Source: Actinomadura syzygii
Lineage (GTDB): Bacteria; Actinomycetota; Actinomycetes; Streptosporangiales; Streptosporangiaceae
DNA length: 64,000 bases
Assembly (NCBI RefSeq): GCF_008085905.1
Contig: NZ_VSFF01000003.1
Coordinates: 434,001-498,000, forward strand
Reading direction: 5' to 3'
Shown here: one piece after another, positions 8,104 to 18,601 of the stretch
How the letters are laid out: each line of letters starts with the position of its first letter
Numbering within the stretch: the stretch's first letter is position 1
Position numbers and translations under genes: made by a program
The notes under the pieces: model-generated
Database searches by the model: none
Told to the model about the DNA's origin: nothing
Seen by the model: the letters and a program-made list of their open reading frames with translations, nothing else

Positions 8104-8931
8104 GTGACGAACACCGCCCCATCGACCGCCGGCGCGCGGACCGCGCCCGGGGCGGGCGATTTCGCCGCACGGACCCAGCAGATCGCGAAGGTGTACGGGC
8201 GCGGCGACGCTCAGGTCGTCGCGCTGGACGGGGTCACCGTTGGAATTCCCCGCGGCCGCTTCACCGCGATCATGGGCCCGTCCGGGTCCGGCAAGTCGAC
8301 GCTCATGCACTGCATGGCGGGCCTGGACTCGGTGGACTCCGGGCAGGTCTTCATCGGCGACACCGAGCTGACCCGGCTGCGCGACAAGCAGCTCACCCGG
8401 CTGCGCCGCGACAAGGTCGGGTTCATCTTCCAGGCGTTCAACCTGGTGCCGACGCTGACGGCGCTGGAGAACATCACGCTCCCGATGGACATCGCGGGCC
8501 GCAAGCCGGACCGGGAGTGGCTGGACGCGGTGATCGACACGGTGGGGCTGCGGCCGCGGCTGAAGCACCGCCCGTCGGAGCTGTCCGGCGGGCAGCAGCA
8601 GCGGGTGGCGTGCGCGCGGGCCCTGGCCGCCCGCCCGGAGATCATCTTCGCGGACGAGCCGACCGGGAACCTCGACTCGCGGTCCGGTGCGGAGGTGCTC
8701 GGCTTCCTGCGCGACTCGGTGCGGCGGATGGGCCAGACGATCGTAATGGTGACGCACGACCCGTCCGCGGCGGCGTACGCCGACCAGGTGCTGTTCCTGT
8801 CGGACGGGCAGATCGTCGACACGATGCACGAGCCGACCGCCGAGCGGGTCCTGGAGCGGATGAAGGGCTTCGACGCCGTCGGCGCGCCCGTCCGCCCGGC
8901 CGGTGACGAGCCGGGGGTCGCGGCGCGATGA
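8104..8931 (+). CDS. MacB/LolD-type ABC transporter ATPase
   Basis: ATP-binding subunit (275 aa) that powers the FtsX-type permease encoded next. It shows Walker A GPSGSGKST, a Q-loop (FIFQAFNLVP), signature LSGGQQQR, Walker B IIFADEPTGNLD, and an H-loop in VTHDP. The family exports lipoproteins, peptides or antibiotics, or transduces envelope signals. GTG 8104 follows an ACTCGGGAGTTTCTC stretch that can serve as ribosome site; in-frame sequence upstream is not conserved in type. Its stop overlaps the permease start (ATGA). Confidence 0.95.
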   Translation: MTNTAPSTAGARTAPGAGDFAARTQQIAKVYGRGDAQVVALDGVTVGIPRGRFTAIMGPSGSGKSTLMHCMAGLDSVDSGQVFIGDTELTRLRDKQLTRLRRDKVGFIFQAFNLVPTLTALENITLPMDIAGRKPDREWLDAVIDTVGLRPRLKHRPSELSGGQQQRVACARALAARPEIIFADEPTGNLDSRSGAEVLGFLRDSVRRMGQTIVMVTHDPSAAAYADQVLFLSDGQIVDTMHEPTAERVLERMKGFDAVGAPVRPAGDEPGVAAR

Positions 8932-11426
8932 TGGGCAAGGTCACGCGCCGCAACCTGGCGGCGCACAAGATCAGGCTGGTGCTGACCGGCGTCGCGGTGA
9001 TCCTCGGCGTCGCGTTCGTGGCCGGCACGCTGATCTTCACCGACACGATGAACAAGCAGTTCGACGACCTGTTCAGCCGGGTCGGCAAGAACGTGGCCGT
9101 GGACGTGCGGGCCGAGAAGGTCGTGGGCGACGACGACGGCATGGCGGCGCAGCCCGTCCCGGCGTCGGTGCTGGCGGCGCTGCGGGGCGTCGACGGGGTG
9201 AAGGACCCGAAGGGCAACGTCACCGGGTACGCGGCGGTCGTCGGCAAGGACGGCAAGGTCGTCGGCACCCCGCAGAACGGGCCGCCGCAGATCGGCGCGA
9301 ACTGGACGGCGGGCGGGTCGTACGACCTGAAGTCGGGGCGGGCGCCGCAGGGCCCCGCCGAGGTCGTGATCGACGCGAAGAGCGCCGAGAAGGGCAAGCT
9401 GTCCGTCGGTGACACCGCGCAGGTCGTCACCGCGGGCCCGCCGCAGCGGATGAAGGTCGTCGGGCTGATCGACACGGGGAACCTGATGGGCGCGACGGTC
9501 ACCGCGTTCGACACCCCGACGGCGCAGGCGCTGATGCTGAAGCCCGGCTACTTCAGCGACATCGAGATGGGCTCGACGGGCCCGTCGCAGGCGGAGCTGC
9601 GCGACCGGGTCGCGAAGGTCCTCCCCCAGGGCATGGAGGCCGTCACCGGGGAGAAGCTCCGCGAGGAGTCCAAGAGCGACATCGCCTCGATGATGAACTT
9701 CTTCCAGACGTTCCTGCTGGTGTTCGCGCTGATCTCGATCTTCGTCGGGGCGTTCATCATCTTCAACACGTTCTCGATGCTGGTCGCGCAGCGGACCCGC
9801 GAGCTGGCGCTGCTGCGCGCGATCGGCGCGGCCCGCGGCCAGGTCACCCGCGCGGTGATCGGCGAGGCGGTCGCGGTCGGCGTGATCGGGTCGACGCTCG
9901 GCCTCCTCGTCGGCGCGGGGCTCGCGTCGCTGCTGCAGTCGCAGATGGGCGACGCCGGGCAGGGCGGGCTGACGTTCACCTCGCGGCCGGTGATCTGGTC
10001 GTACGTGGTCGGGATCGTCGTTACCGTCGTGTCGGCGTACTTCCCGGCGCGGCGCGCGGCGAAGATCCCGCCGGTCGCGGCGATGCGGGACGACGTGGCG
10101 ATGCCGCAGCGGTCGCTGCGGATCCGGGTGGCGCTCGGCTCGCTGCTGACCGCGGCGGGCGCCGGGCTGATCGCGGTGGGCCTCGCGGGCGGCGGCGGCA
10201 GCCCCGTCGCGCTCGTCGGGGTGGGGGTGTTCTCGGTGTTCATCGGGGTGGCGATGCTCGCCCCGGTGATCAGCGTCCCGGTGCTGCGGGTGCTCGGCGC
10301 GCCGTTCGCGCGGCTGATGGGGTCGCCGGGCCGGCTCGCCCGGCAGAACGCGCTGCGCAACCCGCGCCGCACCGCCGCGACCGCCGCCGCGCTGATGATC
10401 GGCCTGGCGCTGATCACGACGGTGAACGTGCTCGGCACGTCGACCTCCGCGTCGATGAGCGCGCAGGTCGACGCGCAGTTCGGCGCAGACTACCTCGTCA
10501 TGCCGACCGGCGCGGGCTCCATCGGCACGGAGGTCCCCGGGAAGATCAAGGCGGTGCCGGGGGTGCGGAACGCGTCCCCGACGTACACCGCCGACGCCAA
10601 GATCGCCGGTAAGCGGAACTCGGTCATGTCCGGCGACGTCGCCGAGATCGTGAAGGCGGCGCGGCTGAAGATGGTCGCGGGCTCCAGCGACCTCGGCGCG
10701 GCCGGGATCATGATGGACGAGAAGTCGGCGAACAAGCACGGCTGGACGGTCGGGGCGATGGTCCCGGTGCAGTTCACCGACGGCAAGACCGAGCCGCTGC
10801 GGCTCACCGGCGTCTACACCAAGAGCGACCTGATCGGCTCGAACGTCATCGCCGAGCAGGCGTACCGGCAGCACACGGTCCGTCCGTTCATCGACGCGGT
10901 CATCGTCGACGCCGCGACGACCGGCGCCGCCACCAAGACGGGCATCGAGAACGCGCTGAAGGACTACCCGGCGCTGGAGGTGTCCGACCAGGCGGCGCTG
11001 AAGGACCAGATCAGCAAGCAGATCGACGGGCTGGTGAAGTTCGTGTCGATCCTGCTGGCCATGTCCGTGATCATCGCCGCGGTCGGCGTCGTGAACACGC
11101 TCGCCCTGTCGGTGATCGAACGGACCAGGGAGATCGGGCTGCTCCGCGCGATCGGGATCAGCCGCCGCCAGCTCCGCCGCATGATCCGCGCCGAGTCGAT
11201 CATGATCGCGGTGTTCGGGGCGCTGCTCGGCATGGGCATCGGCGTCGCGTTCGGCGCGGCGATGCAGAACGCCCTCGCCGACAAGGGCCTCGGGGTCCTC
11301 GCCGTCCCGTACGGGACGCTGGTCGTCTACCTGGTGGTCGCCGCGGTGATCGGGGTGCTGGCGGCGCTGTGGCCGGCGTGGCGGGCCGGGCGCATGGACG
11401 TCCTGAAGGCCATCGCCACCGAGTGA
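8928..11426 (+). CDS. FtsX-like ABC transporter permease
   Basis: An 832-residue membrane protein with two repeats of the FtsX/MacB permease unit. There is an N-terminal membrane helix, a large extracytoplasmic domain (about 40-240), three helices, a short linker with an RNALRNPRRTAATAAALM motif, a second extracytoplasmic domain (about 520-690), and three terminal helices. Both units carry the conserved FtsX-type segment TRELALLRAIGA / TREIGLLRAIGI. Such ten-helix permeases often export antimicrobial peptides or act in envelope stress. The two-component pair upstream suggests stimulus-controlled expression. The substrate cannot be read from sequence. Confidence 0.94.
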   Translation: MMGKVTRRNLAAHKIRLVLTGVAVILGVAFVAGTLIFTDTMNKQFDDLFSRVGKNVAVDVRAEKVVGDDDGMAAQPVPASVLAALRGVDGVKDPKGNVTGYAAVVGKDGKVVGTPQNGPPQIGANWTAGGSYDLKSGRAPQGPAEVVIDAKSAEKGKLSVGDTAQVVTAGPPQRMKVVGLIDTGNLMGATVTAFDTPTAQALMLKPGYFSDIEMGSTGPSQAELRDRVAKVLPQGMEAVTGEKLREESKSDIASMMNFFQTFLLVFALISIFVGAFIIFNTFSMLVAQRTRELALLRAIGAARGQVTRAVIGEAVAVGVIGSTLGLLVGAGLASLLQSQMGDAGQGGLTFTSRPVIWSYVVGIVVTVVSAYFPARRAAKIPPVAAMRDDVAMPQRSLRIRVALGSLLTAAGAGLIAVGLAGGGGSPVALVGVGVFSVFIGVAMLAPVISVPVLRVLGAPFARLMGSPGRLARQNALRNPRRTAATAAALMIGLALITTVNVLGTSTSASMSAQVDAQFGADYLVMPTGAGSIGTEVPGKIKAVPGVRNASPTYTADAKIAGKRNSVMSGDVAEIVKAARLKMVAGSSDLGAAGIMMDEKSANKHGWTVGAMVPVQFTDGKTEPLRLTGVYTKSDLIGSNVIAEQAYRQHTVRPFIDAVIVDAATTGAATKTGIENALKDYPALEVSDQAALKDQISKQIDGLVKFVSILLAMSVIIAAVGVVNTLALSVIERTREIGLLRAIGISRRQLRRMIRAESIMIAVFGALLGMGIGVAFGAAMQNALADKGLGVLAVPYGTLVVYLVVAAVIGVLAALWPAWRAGRMDVLKAIATE

Positions 11427-11434
11427 GGGCCGAA

Positions 11435-11456
11435 GCCCCGGGCAAGGAGCCGGGGC
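11435..11456 (+). terminator. Short hairpin after the FtsX permease
   Basis: GCCCCGG (11435-11441) pairs with CCGGGGC (11450-11456) across an 8-nt loop and is followed by CCTT. It is the first of two hairpins downstream of the exporter operon. Confidence 0.5.
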
Positions 11457-11478
11457 CCTTCGAGTCCGGCGCCGAAGC

Positions 11479-11517
11479 CGCGTAGGCCGCCTCCCGGATC
11501 GGGAGGCGGCCTACGCG
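11479..11517. terminator. Strong bidirectional terminator
   Basis: An 18-bp perfect stem (11479-11496 with 11500-11517) closes on a 3-nt loop, GAT. It lies between convergent genes (exporter on plus, small secreted protein on minus) and would end transcription from both sides. Confidence 0.85.
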
Positions 11518-11555
11518 CGCCGCTTCGGCGGACCGTTCACGGTCCTATTCTCGGG

Positions 11556-11942
11556 CTACCACTTCTTCCAATCGGTCCGCCCGCACTTCACCGCCCAGTA
11601 GCCGAGCTTTCCGGCGCCCACGGGGCCCGCGTAGGGCCCGTGGGCGGCGATGCACCGCATGATCCTGACCTGCTTGGGCGTGAACGCGTGGCCCTTCTTC
11701 CAGCACGCGGGGACGATCTTCCGGACGATCTTCTTCGCGCAGAGCCCCTTCCAGTACGGCGGAATCCCCCGAACGGTGGCGCCGTCGTAGGCGGCCGTCG
11801 CCGTGTCCGGGAGTGCGGCGGGCTGCGTTCGCGCGCCCGCTGCGGGCGCCTGCTCGGCCGCGATGGCCGGTGTCGCCGCCACGACCGGCGCCGCGACCAG
11901 CGCCCCGAGGAGCGCGGCCGTCGCCATCGTTCGTCTCGCCAT
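11556..11942 (-). CDS. Small secreted Cys-containing basic protein
   Basis: I do not recognise a family. The 128-residue product has a clear Sec signal peptide (MARRTMATAALL, hydrophobic core, cleavage near ATPAIAA). A flexible Ala/Pro/Thr stretch is followed by a basic C-terminal domain of about 65 residues with four Cys and many Trp, Tyr and Lys, ending DWKKW. The even number of Cys suggests two disulfides in the secreted form. ATG 11942 was chosen because AAAAGGGG lies about 8 nt upstream and the signal peptide starts there. It is monocistronic. Enzyme inhibitor, antimicrobial or structural roles are all possible. Confidence 0.75.
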   Translation of the reverse strand: MARRTMATAALLGALVAAPVVAATPAIAAEQAPAAGARTQPAALPDTATAAYDGATVRGIPPYWKGLCAKKIVRKIVPACWKKGHAFTPKQVRIMRCIAAHGPYAGPVGAGKLGYWAVKCGRTDWKKW

Positions 11943-12133
11943 CACGGACCCCTTTTCTTCATGACCCCCGGCGTCGTCGCCGTGGGGGCCGGCCTTTGCC
12001 GTCAAGGCCGCAGTGCAGCAGGGGCCCGATCTCCGCGGCGTCTCCGCGGCGTCCCTCCGGCTCTTCCATGGCGTCTCCGCGGCGTCTCGGCGCCATGTGG
12101 AGGGCAGGGGCGGATTTCTTCCGCGCGGAAAGG

Positions 12134-12171
12134 CGAAGACCCGGCCCCATCGAGGTGGGGCCGGGTCTTCG
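12134..12171 (-). terminator. Terminator of the opp/dpp operon
   Basis: A 15-bp stem (12134-12148 with 12157-12171) with an 8-nt loop lies 33 nt past the stop of the last transporter gene. Between it and 11942, short GGCGTCTCCGCGGCGTC direct repeats (near 12037 and 12070) are the only other structure. Confidence 0.85.
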
Positions 12172-12204
12172 TCGTGCCGGGGCCGCGCGGCGCGCGGGAG
12201 CTGG

Positions 12205-13317
12205 TTACTCCGCGGGCTCGGGGTCCTCGGACGGGGCGGTGCCCGGTGTCACCGCGGCCTTGGCGACCGCGTCGGTCGCGCTGACCGTGGTGTTCTCCGG
12301 GAAGTGGCAGGCGGCCTGGTGGCCGGGGCTGAGCTCGACCAGCGGCGGCTCGACCTGCTTGCAGATGTCCTGCGCCTTCCAGCAGCGCGTGTGGAACCGG
12401 CACGCGGGCGGCGGGTCGAGGGGGCTCGGCACGTCCCCCTGCAGCCGGATCCGCTGCCGGTCGCCCCGCTCGGCCGGGTCCGGGATCGGGACCGCGGACA
12501 GCAGCGCGTTCGTGTACGGGTGCATCGGCCGCTCGTACAGGTCCGACCGCTCCGCCACCTCGACGATCTTGCCGAGGTACATGACGGCGACGCGGTCGGA
12601 GATGTGCCGGACCACCGACAGGTCGTGCGCGATCACCACGTAGGTGAGGTCGAGCTCGTCCTGCAGGTCCTCCAGCAGGTTCACCACCTGCGCCTGCACC
12701 GACACGTCGAGCGCGGAGACCGGCTCGTCGGCGACGATCAGCTTCGGCTTCAGGGCGAGGGTGCGGGCGATCCCGATGCGCTGCCGCTGCCCGCCGGAGA
12801 ACTCGTGCGGGTACCGGTTGTAGTGCTCGGGGTTCAGGCCGACGAGTTCCAGGATCTCCTGGACGGCCTTCTTCACGCCCTGCTTGGCCTCGATGTTCTG
12901 CAGCCGGAACGGGGCCCCGACGATCGCGCCGACCGTCTTTCGCGGGTTCAGCGACGAGTACGGGTCCTGGAAGATCATCTGAAGGTCGCGGCGGTACGGC
13001 CGGAGCCGCCCCTGCGACAGCTTCGTGATGTCCTGCCCCTCAAAGACGATCTTGCCGAAGCTCGGGTCGAGCAACCGCATGATCATCCGGCCGGTGGTGG
13101 ACTTGCCGCAGCCCGACTCGCCCACCAGCCCGAGGGTCTCGCCCTTGCGGACCGAGAACGACACGCCGTCCACGGCCTTCACCGCCGCGACCTGGCGGCG
13201 CAGCAGCCCCGCGGTGACGGGGAAGTGCTTGCCGAGGTTCTCGACCTCGAGCAGCGGCTCGCCCTCCTGCACCGGACGGGTCTCGTCCGCAGGGGTCTTC
13301 GATGTGCTCACACTCAC
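12205..13317 (-). CDS. Oligopeptide/dipeptide ABC transporter ATPase (DppF/OppF type)
   Basis: Second ATPase of the peptide importer, about 370 aa. Walker [10 protein letters not shown], a Q-loop in [13 protein letters not shown], signature [11 protein letters not shown], and Walker [13 protein letters not shown] are all intact. The C-terminal oligo_HPY region contains Cys residues ([13 protein letters not shown]) as in iron-sulfur-binding members of this family. GTG 13317 or GTG 13311 can serve as the start; the upstream oppD-like stop is 17 nt away. It is the last gene of the five-gene operon. Confidence 0.95.
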   Translation of the reverse strand: MSVSTSKTPADETRPVQEGEPLLEVENLGKHFPVTAGLLRRQVAAVKAVDGVSFSVRKGETLGLVGESGCGKSTTGRMIMRLLDPSFGKIVFEGQDITKLSQGRLRPYRRDLQMIFQDPYSSLNPRKTVGAIVGAPFRLQNIEAKQGVKKAVQEILELVGLNPEHYNRYPHEFSGGQRQRIGIARTLALKPKLIVADEPVSALDVSVQAQVVNLLEDLQDELDLTYVVIAHDLSVVRHISDRVAVMYLGKIVEVAERSDLYERPMHPYTNALLSAVPIPDPAERGDRQRIRLQGDVPSPLDPPPACRFHTRCWKAQDICKQVEPPLVELSPGHQAACHFPENTTVSATDAVAKAAVTPGTAPSEDPEPAE

Positions 13318-13334
13318 GTTCCCACCCGCGCTCG

Positions 13335-14401
13335 TCACAGCTTCGGCTTGATCTCGTCGGCCCAGATCTCCCGCCGCTTCTCCAGCGGCAGGTGGCACGC
13401 GGCCTTGTGGCCGGGCTCGACCTCGACCAGCTCGGGCCGCTCGGTCTCGCTCTTGCCGTCGTTCAGCTCGGCGTAGGGACAGCGCGGATGGAACGCGCAC
13501 CCGGACGGCACATTGATCAGGCTCGGCGGCGACCCCTGGATCGGCATGAGCCGCTCCGACCGCTCCCGGTCCAGCCGCGGCATCGAGCCGAGCAGCCCCC
13601 ACGTGTAGGGGTGCTGCGGACGGTGGAACGCGTCGTCCACCGAGGCGTACTCGACGCAGCGGCCCGCGTACATCACCAGGATGTCGTCGGACAGCTCGGC
13701 GACCACCCCGAGGTCGTGGGTGATCATGATGACGGCGGAGTTGAACTCCTGCTGCAGGTCGCGGATGAGGTCGAGGATCTGCGCCTGGACGGTCACGTCC
13801 AGCGCCGTCGTCGGCTCGTCGGCGATCAGCAGCTCCGGGTCGCAGGACAGCGCCATCGCGATCATCGCGCGCTGCCGCATGCCGCCGGAGAACTGGTGCG
13901 GGTAGTCGTCGACCCGCTTGTCCGGCTTCGGGATCCCGACCCGGCCGAGCATGTCGATGGCGTGCTTGCGCGCCACCTGCTTCGACACGTCGTTGTGGAC
14001 CCGGTACGCCTCGATGATCTGGTTCCCCACCGTGTAGAAGGGGTGCATCGAGGACAGCGGGTCCTGGAAGATCATCGCCATGTCGCGGCCGCGGAGCCGG
14101 CGCACCTCGTTCTGCGAGGCGCCGACGAGCTCCTTGCCGTCCAGCCAGATCTCCCCGGACACGTCGGAGTTGCGCTTGTTGTGCAGGCCGAGGATGCCGA
14201 GGCTGGTCACGCTCTTGCCCGACCCCGACTCGCCCACGATGCCGAGGGTGCGGCCGCGCTCCAGCTGGAACGTCAGGCCGTCCACCGACTTCACCAGGCC
14301 GTCGTCGGTCGGGAAGTGGATCTTCAGGTCGCGGACGTCGAGGAACGCGCCGGAGGCCTCGCCGGCGCCCGCGGTGTCCGCGACGGGTGCGGTCCCGGCC
14401 A

Positions 14402-14402
<1 letters not shown>
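13335..14402 (-). CDS. Oligopeptide/dipeptide ABC transporter ATPase (DppD/OppD type)
   Basis: First ATPase of the importer, 355 aa. It shows Walker [10 protein letters not shown]-loop [12 protein letters not shown], signature [11 protein letters not shown], Walker [13 protein letters not shown] and a C-terminal oligo_HPY domain ([12 protein letters not shown]). ATG 14402 overlaps the stop of the permease gene before it, so the two are translationally coupled. It would form a heterodimer with the product of 12205-13317. Confidence 0.95.
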
Positions 14403-15415
<1,013 letters not shown>

Positions 15416-15429
15416 ATTGCGCGGCCCCA

Positions 15430-15473
15430 CCCGCCGGCCGGGCGGACCTGTGGGTCCTGACCCGGCCGGCGGG
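15430..15473 (-). promoter_or_regulatory. Intra-operon hairpin between binding protein and permease
   Basis: A 13-bp GC stem (15430-15442 with 15461-15473) with an 18-nt loop lies in the 105-nt gap after the binding-protein gene. Such hairpins often protect the upstream mRNA end and attenuate read-through, so that binding protein is made in excess over permease and ATPases. It overlaps a possible upstream GTG of the permease gene. Confidence 0.6.
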
Positions 15474-15520
15474 CGTCGCCTTCACCTGCCTTCAGAGGGA
15501 CGCATGGACGAGGCGGAGTG

Positions 15521-17284
15521 TTACTCCACGCCCATGTTGAGGTAGTCGTACATTCCGCCGTAGGAGTAGGTGATGCCCGCGTTGGTCACGCGCTTCGGCC
15601 GGTACATCAGGGCCTTCGCGTAGACCAGCGGGACCTCCATGGCCGTCCCCATGACCAGCTTGTCGACCTCGCCGTAGGCCTTCAGGCGGGCGGCCTCGTC
15701 CGGGTTGGCGATGGCGTCGTCCAGGCCCTTGTTGACCTTCGGGTCGTTGAGCTCGGCGAGGTTGTTCCCACCGGACGGCTTGATGGCGCTGCCGTGCACG
15801 ATCTGCGCGAGGAAGCCGTAACCGGTCGGCCAGTCCGCCGCCCACGCCATGATCATCATGCCGATGCCGTGGTCGTGGACGTACTTCGGCACGCCGACGT
15901 ACTTGTTGAAGTAGTCACCGGCCGGGAACTGGACGATCTCGGTCTTGATGTTGACCTTCGCGAGGCTCTGCTGGATGGCCTGCGCCATCGCGACTTCCTT
16001 CGGCCGGTCGGACCGGGCCGAGATCTTCGTGCTGAAGCCGTTCGGCTGGCCGCACTGCTGCAGCTCCTGCTTGGCCTTGCCGAGCGTGGCCTGGTCGAGC
16101 CCGCCGCCCTCGGCCTGCTTCTGCGGGTACAGGTCGAACTTGGTGTAGCCGGCGACCGACGGCGGCAGCACCGTGGTGGCGGTGTCGCCACCGGCCAGCG
16201 GGCCTCCGTAGGCGGTCTGCGCGGCGACCTTGTCGGTCGCGTACTGCACGGCGATGCGGCAGTGGATGTTGTTCAGCGGCTTCACGTTCTGGTTCAGCGA
16301 CATGAACCGCAGGAAGCCCTGGACGGGGTTGTCGACGTACGGCTTCTGGTCGGCGGCCAGCACCTTCGGCTGGGTGCCCGACTGGACGCCGACGCCGGCG
16401 ATGTCCATGTCCAGCGAGCCCGCGATGAGCCGCTGGTCGATGTCGTCGGCGTTCTGCTTGAGCTGGATCTCGACCTTGTCGGGCAGAGCCTTGCGGATCG
16501 GGTCCGTGCTCGGGTTCCAGTTCGGGTTGCGCGACAGCGACATCGACTTGCCGCGCGTGTAGTTGTCGACCTTGTACGGGCCGGACGAGACGATCGCGCT
16601 CTCGTACTTCAGGCCGGTGTCCTTGGCCTTCGGCACGGGCATGGTCTGCGACATCGCGACCAGGTAGTCGAACTCCTGGAACGCGGTGTTCAGGTGGAAG
16701 ATGATCGTCTGGTCGTCGGGGGTCTCGATGGACTTGAGGCCCTCGTCGCTCTTGTCCTTGTACGGACCCTTGTACGCCGGCTTGTTGTCGACCAGGTACT
16801 GCTTGAAGTACTTCGGCCCGAGCTGCAGCTCGTCGGAGTAGTTGCTCCGCTCCACCGCGTACTTCACGTCCTTGGACGTGACCGTGGAGCCGTCGTCGTA
16901 CTTCACGCCGGTGCGCAGCTTGTACGTCCAGGTCTTGCCGCCGTCGCTCGACTGACCGAGGTCGCTGGCGAGGTCCGGGACGACCTTCAGGCTCTCCTCG
17001 CCCGCGGACGGGTTGAACGTCGTCAGCCCGCGGCCGTAGATGCGGGCGATGTTCTGGGAGAAGGCGTAGTAGGTGTTGCCCGGGTCCGGCGAGTCGAAGT
17101 CGTCAGAGCTGCCGAACTTGAGCGTGCCGCCCTTCTTGTCCGACTTGTTCACAACGGCGTTGACACCGGCGTTGTAGCCGGGGCCGCTCCCCGACGATCC
17201 GGAATCCCCGCCGCCGCAGGCGGCGAGCCCCGCGGCCGCGACCACACCGGCCGCGACGACCGCGATCGGTCTCATCTTGTTCAT
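15521..17284 (-). CDS. Peptide-binding lipoprotein (SBP_bac_5, DppA/OppA type)
   Basis: Extracellular solute receptor of the importer, 587 aa. It starts MNKMRPIAVV with a lipoprotein signal ending LAAC, so the mature protein is anchored by a diacylglyceryl-Cys, followed by a Gly/Ser tether. The body shows family-5 features (RIYGRGLTTFNP near the N-terminus, KYAVERS, NPNWNPSTDP). ATG 17284 is favoured because AAGGGG lies about 10-13 nt upstream, whereas GTG 17296 almost touches it. The ligand (di/oligopeptide or other) is not readable. It is the second gene of the operon. Confidence 0.95.
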   Translation of the reverse strand: MNKMRPIAVVAAGVVAAAGLAACGGGDSGSSGSGPGYNAGVNAVVNKSDKKGGTLKFGSSDDFDSPDPGNTYYAFSQNIARIYGRGLTTFNPSAGEESLKVVPDLASDLGQSSDGGKTWTYKLRTGVKYDDGSTVTSKDVKYAVERSNYSDELQLGPKYFKQYLVDNKPAYKGPYKDKSDEGLKSIETPDDQTIIFHLNTAFQEFDYLVAMSQTMPVPKAKDTGLKYESAIVSSGPYKVDNYTRGKSMSLSRNPNWNPSTDPIRKALPDKVEIQLKQNADDIDQRLIAGSLDMDIAGVGVQSGTQPKVLAADQKPYVDNPVQGFLRFMSLNQNVKPLNNIHCRIAVQYATDKVAAQTAYGGPLAGGDTATTVLPPSVAGYTKFDLYPQKQAEGGGLDQATLGKAKQELQQCGQPNGFSTKISARSDRPKEVAMAQAIQQSLAKVNIKTEIVQFPAGDYFNKYVGVPKYVHDHGIGMMIMAWAADWPTGYGFLAQIVHGSAIKPSGGNNLAELNDPKVNKGLDDAIANPDEAARLKAYGEVDKLVMGTAMEVPLVYAKALMYRPKRVTNAGITYSYGGMYDYLNMGVE

Positions 17285-17329
17285 GTGCAGGCGCACCCCT
17301 TCAAATAGACGGGTCGGAAGGAACCCGAG

Positions 17330-18322
17330 TCACCTTGACCGAGGGTCGAGAGCGTCCCGCAACCCGTCACCGAACAGGTTGAAGGCGAGGACCGTGATGA
17401 AGATCGCCATACCGGGGATGATCATGTACATCGGGTCCGAGGAGTAGATCGGCACCGCCAGGGTGAGCATCCCGCCCCACGACGGCTTCGGCGGGATGAC
17501 GCCGACGCCGAGGAACGACAGCGCCGCCTCGAACAGGATGTTGGTCGGGATCAGCAGCGTCGAGTAGACGAGGATCGGCGCGACCAGGTTCGGCAGGATC
17601 TCCTTGAACAGCACGTAGGAGTTGCGGGCGCCCATGCTGCGGGCCGCGTCGACGAACTCGCGTTCGCGCAGCGACAGCGTCTGCCCGCGGATGATGCGGC
17701 CGATGTAGGGCCAATTGAAGAACCCGATGACCACGACCAGCACCGAGACGCGCAGGCCGTTGCCGCTCAGCCCGAACGCGCCGTCCGCGACGACGCCGAC
17801 CAGGGCGATCGCGAAGAGCAGCAGCGGGAAGGCGAGGAAGGCGTCCATCGCGCGGCTGATCACGTAGTCGACCCAGCCGCCGAAGTAGCCGGCGGTGATG
17901 CCCATGATCGTGCCGATGACGACCGACATCAGCGTGGCGAGGAACGAGACGAGCAGCGAGATCCGGGCGCCGTGGACGATGCGGGCGAGCATGTCGCGCC
18001 CGGTGCCGGGCTCCACGCCGAGCGGGTGGTCCGCGCTGATGCCCGAGTGCCAGAAGCCGCCCTTCGGGCGGTTGTAGGTCGGGTCGATCAGGTTCTGGTG
18101 GTACGCCAGGGGGTCCTGGACGAAGTAGGGGCCCACGATCGCGATGAGGATCAGCACGAGGACCACGACCGCGCCGGTGAGGGCGACCTTGTCGCGCTTC
18201 AACCGCAACCATGCGATCTGGCCTAGGGAGCGCCCCTGGATCTTCTTGCGGTCGACTCCGGCAAGTACCGATTCCGGCTGTGCCTCGGTGTCGGACCCGC
18301 TCACCTCAATGGGTGCGGCCAC
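17330..18322 (-). CDS. Peptide ABC transporter permease (DppC/OppC type)
   Basis: Partner permease, 330 aa. A cytoplasmic N-terminal stretch precedes helix 1, then the OppC_N region and five further helices with the EAA-type loop (DAARSMGARNSYVLFKEILPN). It ends in FNLFGDGLRDALDPR, typical of DppC. The GTG start has a good AGGAGGT site about 10 nt upstream. Being first in the operon (C-A-B-D-F) is less usual than A-B-C-D-F. Confidence 0.95.
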   Translation of the reverse strand: MAAPIEVSGSDTEAQPESVLAGVDRKKIQGRSLGQIAWLRLKRDKVALTGAVVVLVLILIAIVGPYFVQDPLAYHQNLIDPTYNRPKGGFWHSGISADHPLGVEPGTGRDMLARIVHGARISLLVSFLATLMSVVIGTIMGITAGYFGGWVDYVISRAMDAFLAFPLLLFAIALVGVVADGAFGLSGNGLRVSVLVVVIGFFNWPYIGRIIRGQTLSLREREFVDAARSMGARNSYVLFKEILPNLVAPILVYSTLLIPTNILFEAALSFLGVGVIPPKPSWGGMLTLAVPIYSSDPMYMIIPGMAIFITVLAFNLFGDGLRDALDPRSR

Positions 18323-18437
18323 GCTCCATACCTCCTACCGTCCGGCCACTGGTTCGGCCCTGCCGCCGGCGTGTGACCGGCGGCTGCGGAGATCATCCGC
18401 TGCCCCCGTGCCCGTTACGCCGCGTTCGCTGAAGGGA

Positions 18438-18465
18438 AACGTAGTCCTTCGGGCACGACTGTCCA
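18438..18465 (-). promoter_or_regulatory. Candidate promoter of the opp/dpp operon
   Basis: On the minus strand TGGACA (18460-18465) and TACGTT (18438-18443) are spaced by 16 nt and lie about 120 nt upstream of the first gene. The match to a housekeeping promoter is only partial. Confidence 0.3.
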
Positions 18466-18601
18466 TCCGTGAAGCGACCTTCGCCAGTACCCGTATCTGA
18501 CTTGTGATCTCGTCGTCATCTGGGGAACACGCGCGCCGACTTCGCATCGGACAAATCGCCCGAATAGTACGTACGCCCACGTCGTGCCCAGCAACCGAAA
18601 A

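Noticed and set aside
12020..12110. GGCGTCTCCGCGGCGTC direct repeats as a CRISPR-like array
   Set aside because: Only two near copies, no regular spacers and no cas genes nearby.
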